Source: Candidatus Yonathbacteria bacterium
GTDB lineage: Bacteria; Patescibacteriota; Minisyncoccia; Phycocordibacterales; UBA1550
Direction of reading: 5' to 3'
Length of the DNA: 17,265 bases
NCBI GenBank assembly: GCA_016201355.1
Contig: JACQCY010000019.1
Coordinates: 1-17,265 of the forward strand
Shown here: positions 8,369 through 15,593 of the stretch, piece by piece
Position numbering within the stretch: the stretch's first letter is position 1
How the letters are laid out: each line of letters starts with the position of its first letter
Position numbers and translations under genes: made by a program
Notes under the pieces: generated by a model
Databases searched by the model: none
What the model was told of the DNA's origin: nothing
What the model saw: only the letters and a program-made list of their open reading frames with translations

Positions 8369-8902
8369 ATGAATAAATTTCCAAAAAAAAATCCTCTGGG
8401 CGGTGGGTATATTCGTTTTCGCCATATTCATAGGTCTTTGGTTATTTATCTACCGCACAAAAACACCAACGCTAGACACACGAACGGTTAAAAAAGTACG
8501 GTCACGCAAGAAGTAAGTGTCACGGGACGTGTAAAGCCGTCACAGACGGTGCGTATTAGTTTTGAAAAAAGCGGACGAATCCAAGGTGTTTATGCACAGA
8601 CGGGCGAACATATCAATCAAGGAACCCTCCTTGTGGAGATCGAGTCTTCTGCTCCTCTTGCGACAGAGAGAGAAGCCGAGGCCGTCCTTGAAGAACTCAA
8701 CCGTGGCGCGCGACCCGAAGAGATCGCCGTTAAAGAAGCTGAGCTTGCAAAATACGAACAAGATCTTGCCAATGGGTACGCTGGAATCCTTGATATTGCG
8801 ATAGACGCATTCAATAAAGCGGATGATGCTCTTCACGCGAAAATGACGGGAGTATTTTCCGGCTTTAAAACTTCTTCTTATAAATTCACCTATCAGATCT
8901 GC
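8369..8902 (+). pseudogene. HlyD/RND-type membrane fusion adaptor, frameshifted and truncated
   Basis: Remnant of a periplasmic/extracellular adaptor of an ABC or RND exporter. Allowing two frame changes, one protein reads through: a start at 8369, an N-terminal membrane helix (KILWAVGIFVFAIFIGLWLF), then VTQEVSVTGRVKPSQTVRISFEKSG, the biotinyl-lipoyl-like motif (IQGVYAQTGEHINQGTLLVEIES) and a coiled-coil start (VLEELNRGARPEEIAVKEAELAKYE). The first change is one extra base in the nine-A run at 8383-8391; the second is one missing base near 8497-8500, which restores the original frame. Homology stops near 8902, where AT-rich repeat-like sequence runs into the gatB stop. Most of the hairpin, the barrel and the expected transporter genes are absent. 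An open frame continues to 9205, but only as a shadow antisense to gatB. The homopolymer change could be a sequencing error; the truncation could not. Confidence 0.75.
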
Positions 8903-8926
8903 ATTTTAAATTCTACTTTCTACTTA

Positions 8927-10351
8927 CTACCCCAGCGCCTCTTCAAAAAACTTCTTCAGCGTTTCCGGATTTGCCGAACCGCGCGAGAGCTTCATTCCTT
9001 GTCCGATGAGAAATTGCAGAACGGCAATTTTCCCGTTTTTATACTCCAGAGCAACCACAGGATTTTCGGCAATGATTTTCGCAACCATTTCTTTGAGCGC
9101 TCCTTCGTCATTTTGCTGAATGAATCCGTTCTCTTTCGCAATGATTTCCGGGTCTCCCCCTTTTTCATAGAGGATTGCAAGAGTGTCTTTCGCTCCACGC
9201 GATGAAAGCTCGCCTTTTTTTATCATTGTAACGATTTTTACGAGCGACTGACTCGTTACTCCCCCAAAAGAATTGCTGTCCTTCATCATCCCCATAATGT
9301 CCGAGGTTATATAATTTTCTATAAGTGTTACCGAAGGGCGATCGCCTCCCGCGCGCATTATTGCATCTTCAAAAAAATTTCCCATAATTTTATCAGCTAT
9401 AAAAATTTCAGCATTCTCTGGCTTGACCCCGTATTCCCGCACGAAACGAGAACGCCTCTCCCACGGAAGCTCAGGTATCTCTTTCATGAGATATTTCTCT
9501 TCAAACTCGGGAAGTTCGGAAAGTTTAAGTTTTGGCAGATCAGGGTCAGGAAAATAGCGGTAGTCGTGAGCGCTTTCTTTTTTGCGTTGAGAAAATGTTG
9601 CTTGCTTATTTTCGTCCCATCCGCGCGTCTCCTGCGCGATTTCCCCCTCTCCTCCTTCAAGTATTTTTGTCATTCGCTCTACCTCGTAGGCGATTGCGCG
9701 CTCTACGGAACGAAATGAATTTAAATTTTTCACCTCTACTTTGGTGCCGAGCTCCGCAGTTTTTGATATTGAAATATTCGCCTCTACGCGCATCTCCCCT
9801 TTTTCCATATTTGCGTCCGAGACACCGAGCGTGCGGAGGAGGAGCTGAAGTTCGCGCGCGAAAGCTCCCGCCTCGGCAGGTGTCTTAATAACCGGCTTGG
9901 TCACCAGTTCCATAAGAGGCACGCCAGCGCGATTGAAGTCAATAAGACTTCCCTTTGCCTCACCGCCCCCACCATCATGCGATGAGCTTGCTGTATCCTC
10001 CTCAAGATGAATGCGTTCAAGCGCAATATTGTTGAGTGAACCACCTGAAATAAGCGGATATTTATATTGGCTAATCTGATATCCCTTTGGGATATCCGGA
10101 TAAAAATAATTCTTTCTATCAAATTCGGTAAATTCTGCAATTTCTCCCCCAACCGCAATACCGACCTTCAGAACATTTTTAACCGCCTCTCTGTTAATGA
10201 CCGGAAGCGTCCCCGGATGCGCCATACACACGGGACAAATATTCACATTGGGTCGTTTTTCATCCGGGTCATTTGCCGAAATGCAAAACATCTTTGTTTT
10301 GGTTTTCAATTCAGCGTGTATTTCCAAACCGACCGTGAGATTGTAGCTCAT
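8927..10351 (-). CDS. gatB: Aspartyl/glutamyl-tRNA(Asn/Gln) amidotransferase subunit B
   Basis: GatB is the tRNA-binding kinase subunit of GatCAB. It phosphorylates Glu or Asp on mischarged tRNA(Gln/Asn) so that ammonia from GatA can amidate it. The signature VGLEIHAELKTKTKMFC opens the protein, followed by CPVCMAHPGTLP, YPDIPKGYQISQ, DFNRAGVPLMELVT and TKVEVKNLNSFRSVERAI. The C-terminal third is the tail domain shared with YqeY. The length of 474 residues is normal for the family. The ATG at 10351 is preferred over one at 10378, because the family begins right before NLTVGLEIH and the longer start would overlap obg. The gene lies 13 bases behind obg on the same strand, so the two are probably co-transcribed. 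gatA and gatC are not in the window. Confidence 0.97.
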   Translation of the reverse strand: MSYNLTVGLEIHAELKTKTKMFCISANDPDEKRPNVNICPVCMAHPGTLPVINREAVKNVLKVGIAVGGEIAEFTEFDRKNYFYPDIPKGYQISQYKYPLISGGSLNNIALERIHLEEDTASSSHDGGGGEAKGSLIDFNRAGVPLMELVTKPVIKTPAEAGAFARELQLLLRTLGVSDANMEKGEMRVEANISISKTAELGTKVEVKNLNSFRSVERAIAYEVERMTKILEGGEGEIAQETRGWDENKQATFSQRKKESAHDYRYFPDPDLPKLKLSELPEFEEKYLMKEIPELPWERRSRFVREYGVKPENAEIFIADKIMGNFFEDAIMRAGGDRPSVTLIENYITSDIMGMMKDSNSFGGVTSQSLVKIVTMIKKGELSSRGAKDTLAILYEKGGDPEIIAKENGFIQQNDEGALKEMVAKIIAENPVVALEYKNGKIAVLQFLIGQGMKLSRGSANPETLKKFFEEALG

Positions 10352-10364
10352 AGACAAAAGTATA

Positions 10365-11351
10365 TCATAAAACCTCACCCGTCCTCAAAAGCTTCACGAG
10401 GGCATCTTTAAACAACTTCATATTTTCATCATCAAGGATGGAGATCGTAAATACTTCAGAATCAGGGCACTCTTTTTTCATTATCTTTGTTATCTCCGCA
10501 ACTCGGAGAGGTGAGACGGTGTCTGTTTTTGTAAGGACGATAATCTCTTTTTTCTCTGCCAAAACTTCATCATAAGCCAACAGTTCTTTACATACCGTTT
10601 CATACACAGCCAAAGGGTCTTCATTTTCAAGCGACACCAAATGCGCGAGCATCTTGGTGCGACGCACATGACGGAGGAATTTATGTCCGAGACCTTTCCC
10701 CTCGCTCGCCCCCTCAATGAGTCCCGGAATATCAGCGATGATAAATCTGAAGAATTCACCGAGGTTTGGTTCGAGTGTGGTAAATGGATAGTCCGCTGTT
10801 TTTGCTTGCGCGCGCGAGAGTATATTAAGGAGACTTGTCTTGCCTGCGTTGGGAAGTCCGATGAGTCCAACATCAGCAACAATCTGAAGCTCAATGGAAA
10901 AATCCGCTTCTTTTCCTTTTGCCCCCGGAATATGCTCTTTTGGGGAACGATTGGTCGCGCTTTTGAAATGCTCGTTGCCGTACCCTCCTCGACCACCGCT
11001 GAGCAACAAAACTTTGTCTCCCTCTTTTAACAGCGAGACTTCTTCTCCGCTGTCTATATTTTTTATGATGGAACCGATAGGGAGGTCAAGAACAAGATCT
11101 GCGCCGTTTGCGCCGTGGAGGCTATTACTCCCGCCATTACCGCCTCGCTCCGCGTGAAATTCATTCTGGTGGCGATACTTGGAAAGAATATGCACATCAC
11201 GAACAGCGCGAACATACACACTTCCTCCGTTTCCACCATCACCGCCGGCAGGACCACCAAACTCTTTGCCTTTTTGGTTTAGCCAACGCTCTACGCCGTT
11301 TCCGCCGTCTCCCGCCTTCATATGAATTTTCATTTCATCGATAAATGCCAT
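10365..11351 (-). CDS. obg: Obg/CgtA family GTPase
   Basis: Ribosome-associated GTPase needed for large-subunit maturation and growth control. The N-terminal glycine-rich Obg fold spans about 1-158 (AGDGGNG, GGPAGGDGGNGG and similar stretches). It is followed by a G domain with P-loop GLPNAGKTS at 165-173, switch DYPFTTLEPNLG, G3 DIPGLIEGASEGKGLG from 207 and G4 TKTD at 274-277. At 328 residues it is the short form without the C-terminal OCT domain. The ATG at 11351 gives the family start MAFIDEMKIH; an upstream ATG at 11393 would only add 14 residues encoded by the AT-rich repeat. The gene precedes gatB by 13 bases. No Shine-Dalgarno is seen. Confidence 0.97.
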   Translation of the reverse strand: MAFIDEMKIHMKAGDGGNGVERWLNQKGKEFGGPAGGDGGNGGSVYVRAVRDVHILSKYRHQNEFHAERGGNGGSNSLHGANGADLVLDLPIGSIIKNIDSGEEVSLLKEGDKVLLLSGGRGGYGNEHFKSATNRSPKEHIPGAKGKEADFSIELQIVADVGLIGLPNAGKTSLLNILSRAQAKTADYPFTTLEPNLGEFFRFIIADIPGLIEGASEGKGLGHKFLRHVRRTKMLAHLVSLENEDPLAVYETVCKELLAYDEVLAEKKEIIVLTKTDTVSPLRVAEITKIMKKECPDSEVFTISILDDENMKLFKDALVKLLRTGEVL

Positions 11352-11445
11352 AGGTTTTTGAATTAATTTTAAATTACAAATTCTAAATTTCAAAATAATG
11401 TTCTAATGATTCAATTTCTAAATTTAAAAATTCTTTAAAAATTTA
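11352..11445. repeat. AT-rich intergenic repeat, degenerate copy
   Basis: The 94 bases between the MYG1-like gene and obg contain TTTTAAATTACAAATT, matching the inverted arms of the element at 2875-3079, followed by diverged AAATTT-rich sequence. It lies in the obg leader and may hold its promoter. No hairpin terminator is obvious. Confidence 0.5.
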
Positions 11446-12354
11446 TCATTTATCATTTGAAATTGCGAGCTTTGCGAGCTTTATCGCTCCCTCCTTTGAC
11501 CCGGCAACCGCTACAAAAAGTTTATTGTGACAAAAGATCGCATCAGGGACACCGGAAACAAGCGTAAACTCTGCGTCTTTTTTCCCCGCCCACAAAGAAG
11601 GTAAATTTTTCCTGTTTTTAAATGAGTGGGTATCGTCTCGTATCGCCTCAACTTTCCATTTACCCTTATTGTCTCGATCTGGCTTTACCACAAAGAGAGG
11701 TTCTGGGTGAGTCTTTAATACAGTGTGCCACGGGTAATGACCATCAAGAATAACGAGTCTTTTGTCTTCCATGCGCGCGTACGCTTCTTCTGATAAACGC
11801 TCCCCCTCCTCTTCTTCGGAAGCGAGGATGATCTCTCGTTCAATGATTTTCTTTGCTATATCAAGCGCTTCAAAGAAACCGTCATCGTTCGTGCGGGATT
11901 CTTTCCATCCGGGACGAAAAGCGGCTATCGCATCATGAATAAGATAGGGCACTACCGCACCATGCTTTTCATAGATTGAAATCCCATTGTCGCCGGCGTC
12001 AATGGGCTGAACGAGGCGCTCATCGATAATTTGCGCTCCATACGACGATCCGGCGATCTGAACTCCTAACTTCTTCCAAACGAGACCGCACGACGCATAT
12101 GGGACACCGTTACCCCTTGTCCCCGATCCTCCTTCCTGATGATGGTCAAAATGGTCCAAAGACTCATTATAGATACCGCCCACATCAACCATAATATCTG
12201 CCGTCTTCCATACCTTTGGGTCGCGACTCCGCACGATCAAAACCCCTCCCTTATAGAGAATATCGAGGATTGCGCACGCAAAGACTTCATCCGCATGAAA
12301 ATTTCCACTATGCGTGATTATCTTTTTGGGTAACTTGATGTTTGCGTCGTTCAT
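11446..12354 (-). CDS. MYG1/UPF0160 family metal-dependent hydrolase
   Basis: Family related to DHH phosphoesterases; eukaryotic MYG1 is reported as a 3'-5' RNA exonuclease, while bacterial members are mostly uncharacterised. Metal-site motifs are intact: THSGNFHADE near the N-terminus, a DVGG strand end and LDHFDHHQEG about 55 residues into the protein. The conserved later parts (GNGVPYASCGLVWKKLG, IDAGDNGI) are also present. Length is 302 residues from the ATG at 12354; a TTG three codons earlier is possible. The start overlaps the end of the DedA-type gene by 47 bases, suggesting translational coupling. The substrate here is unknown; a nucleic acid or nucleotide phosphodiester is inferred from the family. 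Confidence 0.88.
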   Translation of the reverse strand: MNDANIKLPKKIITHSGNFHADEVFACAILDILYKGGVLIVRSRDPKVWKTADIMVDVGGIYNESLDHFDHHQEGGSGTRGNGVPYASCGLVWKKLGVQIAGSSYGAQIIDERLVQPIDAGDNGISIYEKHGAVVPYLIHDAIAAFRPGWKESRTNDDGFFEALDIAKKIIEREIILASEEEEGERLSEEAYARMEDKRLVILDGHYPWHTVLKTHPEPLFVVKPDRDNKGKWKVEAIRDDTHSFKNRKNLPSLWAGKKDAEFTLVSGVPDAIFCHNKLFVAVAGSKEGAIKLAKLAISNDK

Positions 12355-12928
12355 AGAACTCAATAGAGAATTTATGCAATAAAATGAATGCTATCACAAA
12401 AACGCCTATTATCAAAACGAAGCGAGAGACATTGTGCGTGATATTAATAGCCGCGTATCCAAAAAAATACCCCACCGACATCTGGAGAATAACCCACGCT
12501 ATCGAAGCAAGTGTTTCTGCTTCTAAAAATAAACTGAATTTAATTTTAAGAACACCTGCCACAATGACCACCGCATGATTTACCCCATAAATAAATTTTG
12601 AAATGAAGATAGAATTGAAGGGACGCTCACGAAAATGAGGCAAGAAATACAAAATAGTTTTCTCTGCGCGCGAAACCATTCTTTTTGCAAAACCGCGCGT
12701 ACCAATAAACGAACCAAGGTGATACCAAGCAATATTACCCACAATCACCCCGCTCAAAGAGACAAGGAAAACAACCCCGATATCAAATGCTTTCAGGTGA
12801 ACAAGTGTTGCCGCAATGATGAGAAAGATCTCTCCTTCAAGCACCATCATAAAAAACAGCAGGATGTATCCAATGTTTTGATGAAGAAGCAGAAAGGGGA
12901 CAATATGTTCAATGGTTAGATTTTGCAT
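12308..12928 (-). CDS. DedA/VTT-domain membrane protein
   Basis: Polytopic inner-membrane protein of the DedA (SNARE-associated/VTT) superfamily, some members of which move undecaprenyl phosphate or phospholipids across the membrane. In 206 residues there are about five hydrophobic stretches. The family layout is visible: an early MVLEGEIFLIIAATLVHL segment, GNIAWYHLGSFIGTRG, a basic amphipathic stretch with FRERPF, and SKFIYGVNHAVVIVAGV, corresponding to the conserved R-x(3)-PG-x-R region but diverged. ATG at 12928; no Shine-Dalgarno, and TATATA lies directly before the start. It is first of a minus-strand run leading into MYG1, obg and gatB. Family call is good; the substrate is unknown. 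Confidence 0.85.
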   Translation of the reverse strand: MQNLTIEHIVPFLLLHQNIGYILLFFMMVLEGEIFLIIAATLVHLKAFDIGVVFLVSLSGVIVGNIAWYHLGSFIGTRGFAKRMVSRAEKTILYFLPHFRERPFNSIFISKFIYGVNHAVVIVAGVLKIKFSLFLEAETLASIAWVILQMSVGYFFGYAAINITHNVSRFVLIIGVFVIAFILLHKFSIEFYERRKHQVTQKDNHA

Positions 12929-12960
12929 TATATATAAGAGATGACAAATAGAAAAATGAA

Positions 12961-13082
12961 AAAATTTTAAGTTTTAAATTTTAAATCAATTTTAGATATC
13001 TTAATTTTAAAAATTTAGTCATTGAGATTTCATTTGTAATTTAAAATTTGTAATTTAAGATTATCTATATTCTACTTACTAC
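12961..13082. repeat. AT-rich intergenic element, short copy
   Basis: It shares an exact 23-mer at 12972-12994 with 2890-2912, and its right half (about 13004-13070) aligns with 3012-3078 with several changes, ending in TTATCTATA in both. It lacks the roughly 89-base core of the long copy. Its end, TTCTACTTACTAC at 13070-13082, also occurs at 8918-8930 next to the gatB stop, and here it supplies the stop codon of the dehydrogenase gene. Confidence 0.65.
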
Positions 13083-14101
13083 TTACTATTTTCTATTGGT
13101 ATCAAATTTTTCTGTTCCCCTTTTATATAAGCTTCCATATTCTCAATAGTTGTATCGAGAATGCGACAGATGGCTTCTTTCGTGTTGAAAGCATTGTGGG
13201 GGGAAACTATTGTTCGCGGATGTTCTATAATATAGTGATTTTCGAGTGTAATTTTTAAATCGGAAACATCGGGATTTTCATTGAAAACAAGTTTTGTCTC
13301 ATCTTCAATGAACATCTCTTCTTCAAGAACATCGAGACCTGCGCCCGAAAAAATCCCTTCTCGAAGTCCGTAAGCGATAGCGGCCGTCTCGATGAGTCCA
13401 CCCCGCGCCGTATTGATGAGAATACTTCCTTTCTTCATTTTATGGATGTTCTTCATATTCAAAATATGATGGGTCTCTTTCATATAGGGAAGATGCATAC
13501 TGACAACATCAGATTGAGCAAGGAGCTCATCAAGCGACGCATAGGAAAAACCGAGCTTCTCAGCCATCTCTTGCTTAGGAAAAGCATCAAAAGCAACAAC
13601 ATTCATTCCAAATCCTTTTGCGATGCGGATAACATACTGTCCGATATGCCCCGTGCCAACAACGCCCATTGTCTTGCCCTCGAGATCAAACCCACGCAGT
13701 TCCTCGGTCTGAGAGAAAAGACTTTCGTTATGCACCCTCTTTTCACAGAGAAGAATTTTGCGAGAAAGCGCTAAAAGAAGCGCAAAAGAAAATTCAGCGA
13801 CCGTGTTTTGTCCATATGTGGGCACATACGACACGCTAATCCACCGCGCTTTTGTCTCATCACTATCAATATGGTCAAACCCTGTGGAACGAGTCACAAT
13901 ATGTTTCAAATTTGGAAATTTATCGAGGGTATTTTTCCCCACACGAGAATTCACAAAAACTGAAATCATTTCAACTTGTTCATCGCGCAAATCCGGATAG
14001 TCCGCTATCGTCCCTTTTAGAAAAGAAATATCTTGCCCAAGAACCCTCTCCTTTATATAGCCCGCCTCCCAATCCTCATTGTAAAAAAATATGATTCTCA
14101 T
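13079..14101 (-). CDS. D-isomer-specific 2-hydroxyacid dehydrogenase (NAD), D-lactate dehydrogenase-like
   Basis: Cytoplasmic oxidoreductase that interconverts a 2-keto acid and its D-2-hydroxy acid with NADH, probably pyruvate/D-lactate to recycle NAD in a fermenter. The 340 residues show the Rossmann motif GTGHIGQ at 149-155 with Asp172 positioned to bind NAD rather than NADP. Catalytic Arg233 in TARGG, a Glu in DVLEEE (260-262) and His302 in SPHNAF complete the triad. The substrate loop NSRVGKNTLD and TGFDHID are typical. Substrate is inferred from similarity to LdhA-type enzymes; a 2-hydroxyglutarate or phosphite type enzyme is less likely. The ATG at 14101 lies under a good -10 box. Divergent from the glycosyltransferase gene. 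Confidence 0.93.
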   Translation of the reverse strand: MRIIFFYNEDWEAGYIKERVLGQDISFLKGTIADYPDLRDEQVEMISVFVNSRVGKNTLDKFPNLKHIVTRSTGFDHIDSDETKARWISVSYVPTYGQNTVAEFSFALLLALSRKILLCEKRVHNESLFSQTEELRGFDLEGKTMGVVGTGHIGQYVIRIAKGFGMNVVAFDAFPKQEMAEKLGFSYASLDELLAQSDVVSMHLPYMKETHHILNMKNIHKMKKGSILINTARGGLIETAAIAYGLREGIFSGAGLDVLEEEMFIEDETKLVFNENPDVSDLKITLENHYIIEHPRTIVSPHNAFNTKEAICRILDTTIENMEAYIKGEQKNLIPIENSK

Positions 14102-14115
14102 TGTAGTGTTGTCTT

Positions 14116-14121
14116 ATTATA
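14116..14121 (-). promoter_or_regulatory. Putative -10 box of the dehydrogenase gene
   Basis: On the minus strand this reads TATAAT, 14 bases before the ATG at 14101. A transcript would have a leader of about eight bases. The -35 region is not recognisable. Confidence 0.45.
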
Positions 14122-14156
14122 CGCTCTGCGCATATAAAATACCACCTTGCTTATTC

Positions 14157-14170
14157 GTCAAAGATTTGAC
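14157..14170. promoter_or_regulatory. 14-bp palindrome between divergent genes, possible operator
   Basis: GTCAAA-GA-TTTGAC is a perfect palindrome with two central bases. Its right half overlaps a consensus TTGACA (14166-14171), which could be a plus-strand -35 box, although no matching -10 is found at 16-18 bases. It lies between the divergent dehydrogenase and glycosyltransferase genes, where a repressor could affect both. Confidence 0.35.
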
Positions 14171-14186
14171 ATAATTATCTTGAATT

Positions 14187-14288
14187 ATGAAACTCGTCGT
14201 CGAGACCACATATTTTCAGGGAACTCTCGGATCCTGCCTCCCGGCAGGTAGGTATGGTGGCGCGAGAGTGATCCTAAAATTCATATGA
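14187..14288 (+). CDS. Possible 33-codon leader ORF overlapping the glycosyltransferase start
   Basis: An ATG at 14187 opens 33 codons ending in TGA at 14286-14288, which overlaps the glycosyltransferase ATG (14285) as ATGA, the usual layout for translational coupling. The peptide (starting MKLVVETTYFQGT) resembles nothing I recognise, and its middle is encoded by a GC-rich palindrome, so it may be an accident or a remnant. Low confidence. Confidence 0.2.
   Translation: MKLVVETTYFQGTLGSCLPAGRYGGARVILKFI
14223..14269 (+). repeat. GC-rich two-level hairpin in the glycosyltransferase leader
   Basis: Outer arms ACTCTCG (14223-14229) and CGAGAGT (14263-14269) enclose CCTGCC (14233-14238) and GGCAGG (14243-14248). 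The inner CCTGCC..GGCAGG palindrome is of a kind often scattered through Parcubacteria-type genomes (from memory). It ends 15 bases before the glycosyltransferase ATG, so it could affect translation. Confidence 0.55.
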
Positions 14289-15526
14289 TTGAAACTTTTT
14301 TTAGCAGTATTTTCTATATATTCCTCTTTATGACCCTCTATCTTGAGGTCTTTTTCCTTGTTACCTTTCTTGAGGAGCGAGAGGAACTCGTCAAGAGAGC
14401 GCTTTGGGGAAAGCTCTCCTATTACCCCTCTGCCACCATTATCGTCCCCGTGTGGAATGAAGAAAAGACCGTTTCGGCAACCGTCCATTCCCTCCTCCGC
14501 TTGCATTATCCGAAACATAAAGTAAAGGTCATCATTGTTGATGACGGCTCCACTGACCATACTTGGGAAATCATCCAAAAATTCGCAAGGAACTCCCGCA
14601 TAACTCTTCTTAAAAAAGAAAATGGGGGGAAGCACACCGCCGTTAATTTCGCCATCGAAAAAGCAGACACCGAGCTTGTTGGATGCCTTGACGCGGACTC
14701 ATTTGTTGATAAAGATGCGCTCACGGAAATTGCGCGCGCTTTCAATGAAGACCGCGAGATTATGGCAGTCACCCCAATACTTATCGTTCACGAACCAAAG
14801 ACCATTCTCCAAAAAATGCAGAAGACCGAGTATTATGCCGGCGCGTTTCTCAGGAGGATGCTCTCTCCGCTTGACGGTATTTTTGTTACCCCGGGACCAT
14901 TTTCTATTTTTCGCAAAGAAGTATTTGATAAAATCGGGATTTACAAGAGAGCGCACAACACCGAAGATATGGAGTTCGCGCTCCGTATGCAATCTCACCA
15001 TATGCGCATACGCAATGTGCATACGGCGCATGTTTATACCACAACACCAGGGACACTCTATACGCTCTATCGACAACGACTCCGTTGGACATACGGAATA
15101 ATGAAGAACACTCTTGACTATCGTTTTATGTTATTTCGTCGCGAATACGGACTTCTCGGTATGATTGTCCTCCCTCTCTCCCTTATGGGTGTGTTCATTT
15201 TCCTTTACAATTTCGGTTTTATTGCATTTTATGCAAGTAAAAATATCGTAGGGAAAATAATAGAGATTAGCGTTGTGGGAGTGTATTCTTCTCTCCCCCA
15301 TTTCAATCTATTCTTTCTCAATACTGATTTTACTTCTCTCCTCTTGTATATTCTTCTTGGTATAGGGATTTTTTTTATTTGGAATGGCACAAGGATTACC
15401 GAAGGGAAATTCCGCCTTACTTTAAGTGTCTTCTATTTTGTCATTCTTTATGGTATTGTTGCCCCACTGTGGCTTACGCGCGCGACCTTTAATGTCGCTT
15501 TTGCCAGAGGCACCAAATGGAGATAA
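14285..15526 (+). CDS. Membrane glycosyltransferase family 2, processive polysaccharide synthase type
   Basis: Inner-membrane synthase that adds sugars from a UDP-sugar to a growing chain, comparable to PgaC/IcaA or other GT2 synthases. Likely role: cell-surface polysaccharide. Of 413 residues, 5-27 form a membrane helix and about 50-280 the GT-A catalytic domain. Asp86/Asp87 lie in IIVDDGSTD, the metal-binding DAD is at 136-138 in CLDADSF, the catalytic base is in TED with Asp228, and QRLRW at 264-268 matches the QxxRW signature of processive enzymes. Three to four helices close the protein. All key residues are present. The ATG at 14285 overlaps a small upstream ORF and has a hairpin just before it. 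Sugar and product cannot be told from sequence. Confidence 0.93.
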   Translation: MIETFFSSIFYIFLFMTLYLEVFFLVTFLEEREELVKRALWGKLSYYPSATIIVPVWNEEKTVSATVHSLLRLHYPKHKVKVIIVDDGSTDHTWEIIQKFARNSRITLLKKENGGKHTAVNFAIEKADTELVGCLDADSFVDKDALTEIARAFNEDREIMAVTPILIVHEPKTILQKMQKTEYYAGAFLRRMLSPLDGIFVTPGPFSIFRKEVFDKIGIYKRAHNTEDMEFALRMQSHHMRIRNVHTAHVYTTTPGTLYTLYRQRLRWTYGIMKNTLDYRFMLFRREYGLLGMIVLPLSLMGVFIFLYNFGFIAFYASKNIVGKIIEISVVGVYSSLPHFNLFFLNTDFTSLLLYILLGIGIFFIWNGTRITEGKFRLTLSVFYFVILYGIVAPLWLTRATFNVAFARGTKWR

Positions 15527-15532
15527 GGGAAG

Positions 15533-15575
15533 ATAAAAACTGAAAACGAAAAAATCTTTTTTATATTTTCGTTTT
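15533..15575 (+). terminator. 21-base repeat copy 2 with AT-rich hairpin, weak terminator candidate
   Basis: The repeat at 15533-15553 is identical to 2843-2863. Arms AAAACGAAAA (15543-15552) and TTTTCGTTTT (15566-15575) can pair over a 13-base loop and are followed by AATTTTTAAATTT. The stem has few GC pairs, so it would terminate poorly and may simply separate the glycosyltransferase from the next gene. Confidence 0.35.
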
Positions 15576-15593
15576 AATTTTTAAATTTGAAAT

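Noticed and set aside
8549..9205. A 218-codon plus-strand frame as one complete protein
   Set aside because: Only 8549 to about 8902 encodes adaptor-like sequence; the rest is antisense to gatB, whose protein motifs are unmistakable.
10351..10378. Upstream ATG for gatB (10378)
   Set aside because: It would overlap obg and add nine residues absent from the family start; 10351 fits GatB proteins.
11351..11393. Upstream ATG for obg (11393)
   Set aside because: The 14 extra residues are translation of the AT-rich repeat; the family start MAFIDE lies at 11351.
14216..14635. 139-codon minus-strand frame
   Set aside because: It is antisense to the glycosyltransferase, whose catalytic motifs are clear, and its end is the translated GC-rich palindrome.
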